Shown here in pieces: positions 31,500 to 40,441 of a DNA stretch of 43,229 nt. Every line of letters starts with the position of its first letter. Position 1 is the stretch's first letter. The translations under genes were made by a program, and so were the position numbers. This DNA comes from Paracoccus marinus (GTDB lineage: Bacteria; Pseudomonadota; Alphaproteobacteria; Rhodobacterales; Rhodobacteraceae), in contig NZ_VJYZ01000037.1 in assembly GCF_007018965.1 (NCBI RefSeq), positions 1 to 43,229 on the forward strand, written 5' to 3'. Under the pieces are notes generated by a model, which saw only the letters and a program-made list of their open reading frames with translations, was not told the DNA's origin and made no database searches.

Positions 31500-32125
31500 T
31501 GACTTTTCACGATGTCCGGTTCCCGGACAATATCAGCCGCGGCGCGCGCGGCGGCCCGGAACGGCGCACGCAGATCGTGGAACTGGCCTCCGGCGACGAG
31601 GAACGCAACGCCAGCTGGGCCAACTCGCGCCGCCGCTATGACGTCTCCTATGGCATCCGCCGCGCCGACGATCTCGACGCCGTGGTGCAATTCTTCGAGG
31701 CCCGCAACGGGCGTCTGCACGGCTTCCGCTTCAAGGATTGGGGCGATCATAAATCCTGCAAGCCATCGGCGGTGGTGACGCACCAGGACCAGTTGCTCGG
31801 GACCGGCAACGGAACCGCAACCGCGTTCCAGCTTGTGAAGCGGTATGCCTCCGGGGCGCAGTCCTGGACCCGCTCGATCACCAGGCCGGTCGCAGGCAGC
31901 GTCAGGCTGGCGCTGGGCGGCGTCGAGCAGCTTTCCGGCTGGTCGGTCGATACGACGACCGGTGTCGTTACATTCGGAACCGCACCCGCCGCTGGCGTCA
32001 CCGTCCGCGCGGGGTTCGAATTCGACGTGCCCGTCCGCTTCGACAGCGACACGCTCGACGTCACCCTCGATATAGAGCGGCTCGGCTCGATCACCTCAAT
32101 CCCGCTCGTGGAAATCCGCCGATGA
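31499..32125 (+). CDS. DUF2460 distal tail protein (GTA gp12-like)
   Basis: 208 aa; start overlaps the tape-measure stop (TAATG). FHDVRFPDNISRGARGGPER, YDVSYGIRRADDLDAVVQFF, RLHGFRFKDWGDHKS, then RSITRPVAGSVRLALGGVEQ and FDVPVRFDSDTLDVTLDIER. This is DUF2460, the first of four tail-tip proteins encoded consecutively in the Rhodobacter gene transfer agent. Builds the distal tail hub. Confidence 0.93.
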   Translation: MTFHDVRFPDNISRGARGGPERRTQIVELASGDEERNASWANSRRRYDVSYGIRRADDLDAVVQFFEARNGRLHGFRFKDWGDHKSCKPSAVVTHQDQLLGTGNGTATAFQLVKRYASGAQSWTRSITRPVAGSVRLALGGVEQLSGWSVDTTTGVVTFGTAPAAGVTVRAGFEFDVPVRFDSDTLDVTLDIERLGSITSIPLVEIRR

Positions 32126-33006
32126 AATCGCTCCCTCCTGCCCTGCAGGCGCATCTGGACGATGGCACCACCACGCTGGCCTGGTGCTGGAAGATCACCC
32201 GCGCCGATGGCCAGAGCTTCGGTTTTACCGATCATGACCGGCCTCTCGCCTTCGGCGGTACAGACTATGAGCCGGAAAGCGGGCTTTCGGCATCCGAGAT
32301 CCGGTCCGGTTCGGATCTGTCGGTGGATTCCCAGGATGCGCAGGGAGCGCTGACCTCGGGCCGGATCACCGAGACCGATATTCTGGACGGGCGCTGGGAC
32401 AACGCACTGGTCGAGGTCTGGCGGGTGAACTGGAACGCCCTCGGCCAGCGGGTGCTGATCCGGCGCGGCGCCATCGGCGAGTTGCGGCGCGGGCGCATGT
32501 CCTTCGTCGCCGAGGTGCGCAGCATGGCGCATGTGCTGGGTCAGACGGTCGGCCGGGTCTATCAGGGCACCTGCGATGCGGCACTGGGCGACAGCCGCTG
32601 CGGGGTGAACATTGCCACCGCCGCTTATCGCGGCACCGGCGCGGTGGTCGATCCGATCCGCGACCGCGCCTTCACCGCCTCCGGCCTCGGCGGCTTCGCC
32701 AGCGGCTGGTTCAGCTTCGGCCATCTGGAATGGACGAGCGGCCCGAACAGCGGTCGGCTGGCCGAGGTGATGCTGCACGAGATCGCCTCCGGCGTTGTCA
32801 CCATAACGCTGCTGGAAGCGCCTGTGCGCGCGGTCGCGGGCGGCAATGCGTTCACCATCCGCGCCGGCTGCGACAAGCGCAGCGCGACCTGCGCGGCCAA
32901 GTTCAGCAACATCGCCAACTTCCGCGGCTTCCCGCATATCCCCGGTCAGGACGCGGTTGTCCGCTACGCCACGGCGGATGGCGGGCACGAGGGGGCGGTG
33001 CTGTGA
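32122..33006 (+). CDS. DUF2163 tail-tip protein (GTA gp13-like)
   Basis: 294 aa, ATGA overlap with the DUF2460 gene. N-terminal DUF2163: LAWCWKITRADGQSFGFTDH, DRPLAFGGTDYEPESGLSAS, ELRRGRMSFVAEVRSMAHVL; C-terminal Cys-containing domain (CDAALGDSRCGVNI … GCDKRSATCAAKFSNIANFR, GFPHIPG). The four Cys likely bind a metal, as known for the GTA hub protein, where an iron-sulfur site was described. Part of the tail-tip cassette. Confidence 0.92.
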   Translation: MKSLPPALQAHLDDGTTTLAWCWKITRADGQSFGFTDHDRPLAFGGTDYEPESGLSASEIRSGSDLSVDSQDAQGALTSGRITETDILDGRWDNALVEVWRVNWNALGQRVLIRRGAIGELRRGRMSFVAEVRSMAHVLGQTVGRVYQGTCDAALGDSRCGVNIATAAYRGTGAVVDPIRDRAFTASGLGGFASGWFSFGHLEWTSGPNSGRLAEVMLHEIASGVVTITLLEAPVRAVAGGNAFTIRAGCDKRSATCAAKFSNIANFRGFPHIPGQDAVVRYATADGGHEGAVL

Positions 33007-33506
33007 GCGGCGCGGCAGTTGTTGCACCGCATGCAGCATCTGATGCCCGGCCCGCCGATCCCCGATCCGTGATCGCCGCCGCGCGCGGCTGGCTCGGCAC
33101 GCCCTATCACGATCAGGCCAGCGTCAAGGGCGTCGGCTGCGACTGCCTCGGGCTGGCGCGCGGCATCTGGCGCGAAGTGGTCGGAAGCGAGACGCTGCCG
33201 GTGCCGCCCTACAGCCGCGACTGGGGCGAGATCGGCACGCGCGAGGTGCTGGCCGAGAATGCCGGCCGGATGATGATCCGCATCGACCCGGCCGAGGCCG
33301 GGCCGGGCGCGGTGGTGCTGTTCCGCATGCGCGCGGGCGCCATCGTCAAGCATGTCGGGATCCTGACCGGCGAGGGCACATTCGTCCATTCCTATGAGCG
33401 GCTCGGGGTGATCGAAGAACCACTCACCATCGCATGGCGGCGGCGCATTGCCTTCGCCTTCCTGTTCCCGCGCCAGGCTCCCGGCCAGCGCAAGAAGAAG
33501 ACCTGA
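33003..33506 (+). CDS. NlpC/P60 tail-associated peptidase (GTA gp14-like)
   Basis: 167 aa from GTG 33003 (overlap with the previous stop). RSVIAAARGWLGTPYHDQAS, GVGCDCLGLARGIWREV with catalytic Cys48, and VKHVGIL with His117: an NlpC/P60 fold. Phage versions cut peptidoglycan cross-links or stems while the tail penetrates the cell wall. Basic tail QRKKKT at the end. Confidence 0.92.
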   Translation: MSGAAVVAPHAASDARPADPRSVIAAARGWLGTPYHDQASVKGVGCDCLGLARGIWREVVGSETLPVPPYSRDWGEIGTREVLAENAGRMMIRIDPAEAGPGAVVLFRMRAGAIVKHVGILTGEGTFVHSYERLGVIEEPLTIAWRRRIAFAFLFPRQAPGQRKKKT

Positions 33507-33509
33507 CCT

Positions 33510-36500
33510 GTGGCGACAATTGTTCTCGGCGCCGTCGGCACCGCCATCGGCGGCGGCCTTGGTGGCACGATCCTCGGCCTCTCCGGCGCTGCCATCGGCG
33601 GCATGATTGGCTCCGGCATCGGCTCGATGGTCGACAGCTGGATCGTCTCGTCGCTGTTGCCCGGCCAGCGCATCGAGGGCCAGCGCATGGACAGCCTGCG
33701 GGTGACTTCCGCCACCGAGGGCGTTGTGATCCCGCGCCTCTACGGGCGCATGCGGATCGGTGGCAATATCATCTGGGCCACGGATTTCCGCGAGGAAACC
33801 AATGTTCACCGCCAGGGGGGCGGCAAAGGCGGCGGGCAGAAGGTCACCACGACCGAGTACCTCTACTATGCCAGTTTCGCGGTCGCGCTCTGTGAAGGCA
33901 AGATCACCGGCATTGGCCGCATCTGGGCTGATGGCGAGATCGTGGACCTCAGTGAGGCGACGTGGCGCTGGTATCCGGGCAGCGAGGCACAGGCCCCCGA
34001 CCCCTTCATCGCGGCGAAGATGGGGGTGGGGAACACGCCTGCCTATCGCGGCACCGCCTATGTGGTGTTCGAGGAACTGCCGCTGGCGCGCTTCGGCAAC
34101 CGCCTGCCGCAACTGTCCTTCGAGGTGTTCCGGCCTCTGGACGATGCCGACACCGCCGAGGGGCTGGTGCCCGCGGTCACCGTTATCCCGGCGTCGGGAG
34201 AATGGTCCTACGCAACCCAGATCGTGCGCAAGGCCGGGGACGGCGACAGCGCGGCCGAGAATGTCAACGCCATGGCCGGAACCGCCGACATGGTGGTTTC
34301 GCTGGACCGGCTGGAAGCCATGGTGCCAAAGGTCGAAAGCGCCTCGCTGGTGGTGTCCTGGTTCGGCGACGATCTGCGCGCCGGAAGCTGCACGATCCGC
34401 CCGAAGGTCGAAATGGCGCAGAAGAACACCACGCCTGCCTGGAGCGTCAACGGCGTGAGCCGCGGCGATGCGCTGGTGGTCAGTCAGGACGATCAGCGGC
34501 GGCCGATCTATGGTGGCACGCCAACGGATTTCTCGGTGCTGCAGGCCATCCGCGAGATGAGGGCGCGCGGGCTGAAAGTGACCTTCTATCCGTTCCTGAT
34601 GATGGATATTCCGGCCGGCAACCTGCTGCCCGATCCCTACAGCGACAACGCCGCGAGCATCGGCCAGCCGGTGCTGCCATGGCGCGGGCGGATCACCTGC
34701 GCGCCCGCCGCCGGCTTCACCGGGAGCGTGGATAAGACCGCGCTCGCCGCCGCACAGGTCTCGGGTTTCTTCGGCAACGCCCAGCCCTCGGACTTCACCG
34801 TCAGCGGGGAAACCATCACCTGGACCGGCGGCACGGATTGGGGCTTCCGGCGCATGATCCTGCATTACGCCCACCTCTGCGCGGCGGCGGGCGGGGTTGA
34901 TGCCTTCCTGATCGGATCCGAGATGCGCGGGCTGACCTCGATCAGATCCGGGGCATCGACCTATCCGGCGGTTGCCGCGTTGCAATCTCTGGCCGCTGCC
35001 GTCCGCTCGATCCTCGGCCCCGGCGTGAAGATCAGCTACGCCGCCGACTGGTCGGAATATTTCGGCCATCATCCGCAGGACGGCTCGGGCGACGTGTTCT
35101 TCCACCTCGACCCGCTCTGGGCGGATGACAATGTCGATTTCATCGGTATCGACAATTACATGCCGCTTTCCGACTGGCGCGATGGCTGGGAGCATCTCGA
35201 TGCGCTGGCATGGCCGTCGATCTACGACCGCGCCTATCTGCAATCGAACATTGCCGGCGGCGAGGGCTTCGACTGGTACTATGCCAGCGAGGGCGACCGG
35301 ATCGCGCAGAACCGCACGCCAATCGAGGACAGCATCACACCGGGCGCCGGCGGCAAGGTCATCACCGCGATGCCTGTTCCAGCACCCGGCATCAGCCAAA
35401 GTCCCGGCGCCAGTTTCACCACCACGGTGCCATATCGGAGTGCCAGCATCACCCTATCCTGCCGGGTTCAGTTCCCAACCCTGATCGCGGACGGCATTGT
35501 TTTCGAGATCGGCAACCTGAGCAGCGGCATGTTCTTCGGCCTGGCTGGCGGTCAGCTGATCCTGCACGAGATTTTCTCGGCCATCGGACAGACCAGGACG
35601 GCCTCGACCCCTGCCGCCTCGCTCGCTGGCAGGACCGCCGATCTGGTCGCATGGTTCGACATGGCAAGCGGCGAGATCGGCTTTGCAGTCGACGGGAATG
35701 TCGCTGCCACGGCAAGCTTCGGCAGGTCCGTATCCGGCACATGGGCCGCCAACAACGGCGGGGGATATGGCCTTGCCAACGGCCCGGTGTCGGGGTCCAG
35801 CACCGTCACGACAGCACTCCCCTGGCCGGGAACGCTGGTCAGCAATCTCAGCATATGGTCGGGCGCAGTCCCGAGTTTCGCGACCTTGCCCGCGGTGGTG
35901 CCCGAGCCGTGGATCTTCCGCTACAAGGACATCCGCGGCTGGTGGTCAAACCCGCATCGCAACCGCCCGGGCGGGATCCCCGCAGCGTCCCCGACCGCAT
36001 GGCTGCCGCAGTCGAAGCCGATCCGGTTTACCGAACTCGGTTGCCCGGCCGTCGATCGCGGCCCCAACCAGCCGAACGTGTTTCATGACCCGAAATCCTC
36101 GGAATCCTTCGTGCCCTGGTTCTCACGCGGCTGGCGCGACGATGCCGTCCAGCGAGCCTATCTGGAAGCGACCTACCTGTTCTGGGGTGACGCCGCAAAC
36201 AACCCGGTCTCGACCGGATATGCCGGCCGCATGGTCGAGGTGGCGGAATGCGCGGCATGGACCTGGGATGCCCGGCCTTATCCGTTCTTCCCGCAACTCG
36301 GGGACATATGGGCGGATGGCGACAACTGGCGGCTGGGCCACTGGCTGACCGGGCGGCTGGGCGCGGTGTCGCTGGCGGCGCTGGTGCGTGATCTCTGCCT
36401 GCGCGCCGGCATGCCCTCGGCGTGGATCGATGTCTCGGGCCTCACCGGCGCGGCGGACGGCTATGTGATCTCGGCCCTGGAATCGCCGCGGACCTCGATC

Positions 36501-38024
36501 ACCATGCTGGCGCGGCATTTCGGCTTCGATGCCGTCGAGAGCGAGGGGCGGATCAGGTTCGTGATGCGCGGCAGCGCCCCGGTGGCGACCATCGCACCGG
36601 CCGACATGGTATCCTCGGGCGCGGGCGACGTCATGGAACTGACCCGGGGCCAGGAGACTGAACTGCCGCAGGCCCTGAAATGGCAGGTGGCGCGCGCGGA
36701 CGAGGATTATGACGGCATCACCGTCGAGTCCCGCCGCATTGCCGTGAGCGCCAGCAGGGTATCCTCGGACAGCTTTCCGATGGCGGTGCCGCCCGAGGAA
36801 GCCGACCGGCGCTGCCGCCGGGCGCTGATGGAGGCATGGATCGGCCGCGAGACCGGAGCCTTCAGCCTGCCGCCCTCGATGCTGGCGCTGGATCCCGGCG
36901 ATGTCATCGCGCTGGGTCACGACGGGCGGCTGGCCGAGATGCGCATCCTCACGGTTTCCGATGCCGAGGCCCGCAGCATCGAGACCATCCGCCAGGACCG
37001 GGATGCCTATGATCTTCCGCCCGGAAGCCCTCGCCCGGCTGCGCTTGCCCGGCCGGTCGTGTTCGGTGCGCCGCTGGTCGAACTTCTGAACCTGCCGCAA
37101 CTGCGCGAGGATCTCGCGCCACACCACCCGCTGATCGCCGCCCATGCCCGCCCCTGGCCGGGCCGGATAGCGGTGTTCCGCAGCCCCGAGGCTTCCGGCT
37201 TCGAACTGCTGACCACATTCAGAACCCGGGCGCGCATGGGCGAACTTGTGGCCGACCTCCATTCCGGCCCGACCTCTCGCTTCGACTACGGCAACTCGGT
37301 CTATCTCGACCTGCTGTCAGGCACCCTCGAGAGCATCACCGACCTGCGCCTGTTCGCTGGCGAGAACGCGCTCGCCGTCGCGCAGCCAGGCGGCGGCTGG
37401 GAGATCCTGCAATTCGGCACCGCCGAACTGATCGCCCCCGGCCGATATCGGCTCTCGCGCCTGCTGCGTGGTCAACGCGGCACGGATGCCGACATGGCAG
37501 CCATGGTGCCGGCAGGGGCGCGGGTGGTGGTGCTGGATGCAGCGCTGGCCCCGCTGCCGGTGAGCCAGGCCGATCTGGGCATGCCGTGGAACTGGCGCGT
37601 CGGGCCATCCTCGCGGCCGGTCAGCGACGACAGCTATCTGGCCGCGACCTTCACCCCGCTCGGGATGGGCCTGCGCCCGTTCTCACCCGTGCATGTCGCG
37701 CAGCCGTGGCGGCGGGCGCGCAGCACCGGCGATCTGACCATAAGCTGGGTGAGGCGTGACCGTTCGCTCGCCGCCGACAGTTGGAACGCGGCCGAGATCC
37801 CCATGTCGGAGGCAAGCGAGTACTGGCGGGTCGAGATCCTCGACGGGGCAACCATAAAGAGATCCTTGACCGCTGCGACAGCACGCACCGTCTACACTGC
37901 CGCCCAGCAGAGCGCCGATTGGGGCGCACCGCTCGGCCCCGGCGCATCGCTCACCATCCGCATTGCCCAGATCGGGCAGGCCTATGGGGCGGGCGCCACC
38001 CCTATCACCACACTCTGGTTCTAA
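33510..38024 (+). CDS. Host-specificity protein with GTA TIM-barrel and an inserted lectin-like domain
   Basis: 1504 aa from GTG 33510. A Gly-rich N-terminus (GTAIGGGLGGTILGLSGAAI) precedes the tail hub domains; residues ~430-850 hold the GTA glycoside-hydrolase-like TIM barrel (FLIGSEMRGLTSIR; VFFHLDPLWADDNVDFIGID; WWSNPHRNRPGG; RFTELGCPAVDRGPNQPNVF). Between RTPIEDSI and WIFRYKDIRGWW, about residues 610-798 (bases ~35335-35905), sits extra beta-rich, Ser/Gly-rich sequence resembling a concanavalin-A/LamG-like jelly roll. C-terminal phage-tail domains follow (LALDPGDVIAL; RLLRGQRGTDADM). It forms the central fibre/receptor-contact part of the tail tip. Confidence 0.92.
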   Translation: MATIVLGAVGTAIGGGLGGTILGLSGAAIGGMIGSGIGSMVDSWIVSSLLPGQRIEGQRMDSLRVTSATEGVVIPRLYGRMRIGGNIIWATDFREETNVHRQGGGKGGGQKVTTTEYLYYASFAVALCEGKITGIGRIWADGEIVDLSEATWRWYPGSEAQAPDPFIAAKMGVGNTPAYRGTAYVVFEELPLARFGNRLPQLSFEVFRPLDDADTAEGLVPAVTVIPASGEWSYATQIVRKAGDGDSAAENVNAMAGTADMVVSLDRLEAMVPKVESASLVVSWFGDDLRAGSCTIRPKVEMAQKNTTPAWSVNGVSRGDALVVSQDDQRRPIYGGTPTDFSVLQAIREMRARGLKVTFYPFLMMDIPAGNLLPDPYSDNAASIGQPVLPWRGRITCAPAAGFTGSVDKTALAAAQVSGFFGNAQPSDFTVSGETITWTGGTDWGFRRMILHYAHLCAAAGGVDAFLIGSEMRGLTSIRSGASTYPAVAALQSLAAAVRSILGPGVKISYAADWSEYFGHHPQDGSGDVFFHLDPLWADDNVDFIGIDNYMPLSDWRDGWEHLDALAWPSIYDRAYLQSNIAGGEGFDWYYASEGDRIAQNRTPIEDSITPGAGGKVITAMPVPAPGISQSPGASFTTTVPYRSASITLSCRVQFPTLIADGIVFEIGNLSSGMFFGLAGGQLILHEIFSAIGQTRTASTPAASLAGRTADLVAWFDMASGEIGFAVDGNVAATASFGRSVSGTWAANNGGGYGLANGPVSGSSTVTTALPWPGTLVSNLSIWSGAVPSFATLPAVVPEPWIFRYKDIRGWWSNPHRNRPGGIPAASPTAWLPQSKPIRFTELGCPAVDRGPNQPNVFHDPKSSESFVPWFSRGWRDDAVQRAYLEATYLFWGDAANNPVSTGYAGRMVEVAECAAWTWDARPYPFFPQLGDIWADGDNWRLGHWLTGRLGAVSLAALVRDLCLRAGMPSAWIDVSGLTGAADGYVISALESPRTSITMLARHFGFDAVESEGRIRFVMRGSAPVATIAPADMVSSGAGDVMELTRGQETELPQALKWQVARADEDYDGITVESRRIAVSASRVSSDSFPMAVPPEEADRRCRRALMEAWIGRETGAFSLPPSMLALDPGDVIALGHDGRLAEMRILTVSDAEARSIETIRQDRDAYDLPPGSPRPAALARPVVFGAPLVELLNLPQLREDLAPHHPLIAAHARPWPGRIAVFRSPEASGFELLTTFRTRARMGELVADLHSGPTSRFDYGNSVYLDLLSGTLESITDLRLFAGENALAVAQPGGGWEILQFGTAELIAPGRYRLSRLLRGQRGTDADMAAMVPAGARVVVLDAALAPLPVSQADLGMPWNWRVGPSSRPVSDDSYLAATFTPLGMGLRPFSPVHVAQPWRRARSTGDLTISWVRRDRSLAADSWNAAEIPMSEASEYWRVEILDGATIKRSLTAATARTVYTAAQQSADWGAPLGPGASLTIRIAQIGQAYGAGATPITTLWF

Positions 38025-38038
38025 AGCAGGAGACCGCA

Positions 38039-38782
38039 ATGTCTGACACAACAGCGCATTTGGCGCTGCCTTTCATCATGGCCGCGCAGGCGCAAAAGCA
38101 CGTCACCATGAACGAGGCCCTGCGCCAGCTCGACGGCATCGTCCAGCTGGCGATCCTCGACCGTGACCTGACGGACCCGCCAGCCAGCCCGGCCGAAGGC
38201 GACCGCTACATTCCCGCCAGCGGCGCAACAGGTGCGTGGGCAGGCTGGGCGGGCAGCATCGCCTACTGGATCGACGGCGCGTGGATGCGGATCCTGCCGA
38301 GCGCAGGCTGGATGGCCTGGATCGAGGACGAGGCGCAGGCCATCGTCTGGACCGGATCGGCGTGGATCCCGGTGGTGGATGCCATGGGCTTCATCGCCCA
38401 AGCCGCCTCGGTCGCCGTGGCGCGGGAGGCGAATGGTGCGACCACCGGCATGGCCGTGCTGGAAGAAACCATCACCGGGCTTTCGGGTGCCTCGGTCGCC
38501 AGCACCATCAATATCCCCAACCGCGCCATCGTGCTGGGCGTATCCGTGCGGACCGTGACCGCAGTGCTGGGGGCCAGTTCCTTCGACTGCGGCATCGCGG
38601 GCGAACCCTCGAAGTTCGGCGGTTCGCTCGGCGTGGCCGTGGGCAGCAGCAATATCGGCGTCATCGGCCCGACGGCGTTCTATGCCGACACGCCCGTGCG
38701 CCTCACCGCCAATGGCGGCAGCTTTGCCGGCGGCGCGGTGCGCATTGCCATCCATTACCTGACCTGCGCCGCGCCGGACTGA
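38039..38782 (+). CDS. DUF2793 tail protein
   Basis: 247 aa from ATG 38039 with AGGAGA upstream. HLALPFIMAAQAQKHVTMNE, ALRQLDGIVQLAI, DPPASPAEGDRYIP, AYWIDGAWMRILPSAGWMAW: the DUF2793 signature, usually directly after the GTA-type host-specificity gene. The C-terminal ~100 residues (SGASVASTINIPNRAIVLGV; NIGVIGPTAFYADTPVRLT) form a beta-rich domain that may be a fibre or receptor-binding module. Confidence 0.88.
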   Translation: MSDTTAHLALPFIMAAQAQKHVTMNEALRQLDGIVQLAILDRDLTDPPASPAEGDRYIPASGATGAWAGWAGSIAYWIDGAWMRILPSAGWMAWIEDEAQAIVWTGSAWIPVVDAMGFIAQAASVAVAREANGATTGMAVLEETITGLSGASVASTINIPNRAIVLGVSVRTVTAVLGASSFDCGIAGEPSKFGGSLGVAVGSSNIGVIGPTAFYADTPVRLTANGGSFAGGAVRIAIHYLTCAAPD

Positions 38783-38801
38783 ACCCATGGGAGAGAACCT
38801 C

Positions 38802-39041
38802 ATGGACAGCATCCGCGAATGGTGGGGCGCGATCATGGCGGCAACCGGGCTGGGCGTCTGGCTGGTCCGTCTTGAAGGTGCCTCCAAAACCGCCCTGCGC
38901 GAGATCTCAAGGCTGGAAAAGCAGCTCGACGCCGACCGCCAGGCGATCTCGGAAACCCGCAAGGAACAGAACGAGATGCTGCGCGAGATGCGCGCCGACA
39001 TCAAACGCCTGCTGGAACGCAGCGGTCCCGCCCGCGACTGA
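38802..39041 (+). CDS. Small membrane-anchored coiled-coil protein, holin candidate
   Basis: 79 aa from ATG 38802, chosen because GGGAGAG lies 6-12 bases upstream; ATG 38787 would place that site within the gene. One hydrophobic segment (WWGAIMAATGLGVWLVRL) followed by a charged helix (ISRLEKQLDADRQAISETRK). Located just before the endolysin, with a terminator between. The topology would fit a class III-like holin, an antiholin, or an unrelated membrane protein; no family identified. Confidence 0.6.
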   Translation: MDSIREWWGAIMAATGLGVWLVRLEGASKTALREISRLEKQLDADRQAISETRKEQNEMLREMRADIKRLLERSGPARD

Positions 39042-39068
39042 CCGACGCCCAACCCGACCATCCACCCA

Positions 39069-39094
39069 CCCCGCCAGCGCGCGGGGTATTTTTT
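39069..39094 (+). terminator. Rho-independent terminator before the endolysin gene
   Basis: CCCCGC (39069-39074) and GCGGGG (39081-39086) form a perfect stem with a 6-base loop followed by TATTTTTT. It ends the tail operon just 3 bases before the endolysin's GGAGAG ribosome site, so lysis genes may depend on read-through, antitermination or an as yet unseen promoter. Confidence 0.8.
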
Positions 39095-39106
39095 ATGGAG
39101 AGAACC

Positions 39107-39766
39107 ATGTCTGTGGCGAAAGAAACCATCGAGCACGTCAAGCGCTGGGAGGGCCTGCGGCTGGAGGCCTATCCCGATCCCGGCAGCAAGGACGGCACCC
39201 CCTGGAGCATCGGTTACGGGCACACCTCGGACCGCTTCATGACAGTCCACAAGGGCCTGAAGATCACCGAGGCACAGGCCGAGGCCGCGCTGGAGCACGA
39301 TCTGGGCGAGGCCGAGGATATCCTGCGCCGGCTGGTCAAGGTGCCGCTCACCGATGGGCAAAGGGCGGCGCTGACCAGCTTCGTCTTCAACATCGGCGAG
39401 GGGCAGTTCGCTGGTTCCACCCTGCTCAGAAAGCTGAATGCCGGCGATCATGATGCCGTGCCCGATCAGCTTGCGCGATGGGTCTATAATGACGGCAAGA
39501 AGATGACCGGGCTGGTCAACCGCCGCGCGGCCGAGATCGGCCTGTGGTCGAAGGGCAGTTTTGTCTCGTCGCGCACGGTCGAGGCCGCAGTCCCGCCCCT
39601 GGTCGAAAAGCTGGTCACGCCGGAAGTGCTGACAGCGGCGGGCGGCGCGCTGGCCGGGCTGACCGGGACGCTGCAGGGCGACGGGCCGGTCTCCTTCGCG
39701 CTGGCAGCGCTGATCGTCATGGCCGGGGCCTGGGTGCTGTTCCGGCTGATCAGGCGGGCCTCGTGA
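39107..39766 (+). CDS. Endolysin, T4/P22-type lysozyme (GH24) with a C-terminal membrane segment
   Basis: 219 aa from ATG 39107 (GGAGAG 4 bases upstream; ATG 39095 would use up that site). Lysozyme core residues 1-150: KRWEGLRLEAYPDPGSKDG with Glu15 and Asp24, WSIGYGHTSDRF, LTDGQRAALTSFVFNIGEGQ, VNRRAAEIGLW. By alignment in mind with T4 lysozyme, Ser34 sits where the catalytic Thr normally is. A linker and a hydrophobic C-terminal stretch (VSFALAALIVMAGAWVLFRL) may tether it to the membrane until lysis, an unusual end for this family. Degrades peptidoglycan at the end of infection. Confidence 0.92.
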   Translation: MSVAKETIEHVKRWEGLRLEAYPDPGSKDGTPWSIGYGHTSDRFMTVHKGLKITEAQAEAALEHDLGEAEDILRRLVKVPLTDGQRAALTSFVFNIGEGQFAGSTLLRKLNAGDHDAVPDQLARWVYNDGKKMTGLVNRRAAEIGLWSKGSFVSSRTVEAAVPPLVEKLVTPEVLTAAGGALAGLTGTLQGDGPVSFALAALIVMAGAWVLFRLIRRAS

Positions 39767-39984
39767 TGCTGGCCCGCTTCAAGTCCTGGCTGGCCATCGC
39801 CGCCGCCGCCATCCTGTTCATCCTCGGCGCGCGGCGCAGCGGCGAGAAGGCCGGGCGCGCCAACGAACGCCTCGAAAATCTGGAAAGGACCAATGATGCG
39901 CGTCAAAGGATGCTCGATGCCGCCAGCCGCCGCCCTCATGATCGCGATGCTCTCGCTGAGCGGCTGCGCGACGGAAAGTTCTGA
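39766..39984 (+). CDS. Rz-like inner-membrane spanin (i-spanin)
   Basis: 72 aa from ATG 39766, overlapping the endolysin stop by one base (TGATG). N-terminal transmembrane segment (WLAIAAAAILFILGARRS) followed by a charged coiled-coil-like periplasmic part (NERLENLERTNDARQRML). It is short for an Rz protein. The Rz1-like gene starts inside it in another frame. Together they bridge and fuse inner and outer membranes after peptidoglycan degradation. Confidence 0.75.
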   Translation: MLARFKSWLAIAAAAILFILGARRSGEKAGRANERLENLERTNDARQRMLDAASRRPHDRDALAERLRDGKF

Positions 39985-40135
39985 CAACGCCCCCTGCCCG
40001 CCCGTGGTGGAATACAGCACCGCCGAGCAGACCCGCGCCGCGGCCGAAGTCGAGGCCCTGCCGGAAAGTGCGGTGCTGGTACGAATGATGAGCGATTACG
40101 CCGTACTGCGTGATCAGGCACGGGCCTGCAGGTGA
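39893..40135 (+). CDS. Rz1-like outer-membrane spanin lipoprotein (o-spanin)
   Basis: 80 aa from ATG 39893 (or the adjacent ATG 39896), with GGAAAGGA upstream. Signal peptide with lipobox LSLSGC, lipidated Cys25 after cleavage, then a short Pro-containing periplasmic tail (NAPCPPVVEYSTAEQTRAAA). It begins in the last third of the Rz gene in a different frame, the usual spanin overlap. Last gene of the phage proper. Confidence 0.78.
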   Translation: MMRVKGCSMPPAAALMIAMLSLSGCATESSDNAPCPPVVEYSTAEQTRAAAEVEALPESAVLVRMMSDYAVLRDQARACR

Positions 40136-40441
40136 TAGCCGGGCCGGGCACAGCCCTGCGGGAAGCGCCAAACACCTCGACCACAGCATCATGCCCGGCC
40201 CGGTTCACGGCTTCACGGTTTCAAAAAGCGGCAGGGATTCGCTGCGCGGGCATGGTCGCATGAGCAGACCACCTCTGTCGCGCATCAAAACAGGCACAGT
40301 TGGGCCCCCTGGACAGTGCCAGACATACCGCAGGTCATCCTACCGCCGAACGTCATAAAGGGGCGGAGAGCGGACGGTCGCTGCGCAAAGGATGGAGGTC
40401 AGCAATGCGGACAAAGCGGACGGTCGCGTTGGCGTCGACCA
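40136..40441. repeat. 306-bp gap between lysis genes and efflux cargo, with an inverted and a direct repeat
   Basis: No convincing gene. CCGGGCCGGGCA (40139-40150) pairs perfectly with TGCCCGGCCCGG (40192-40203) across 41 bases; no T-run follows. GCGGACGGTCGC occurs twice, at 40370-40381 and 40416-40427, just downstream of the tetR stop. This is the border between phage functions and a cargo block of different character, and repeats of this kind may mark a past insertion. Confidence 0.55.
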
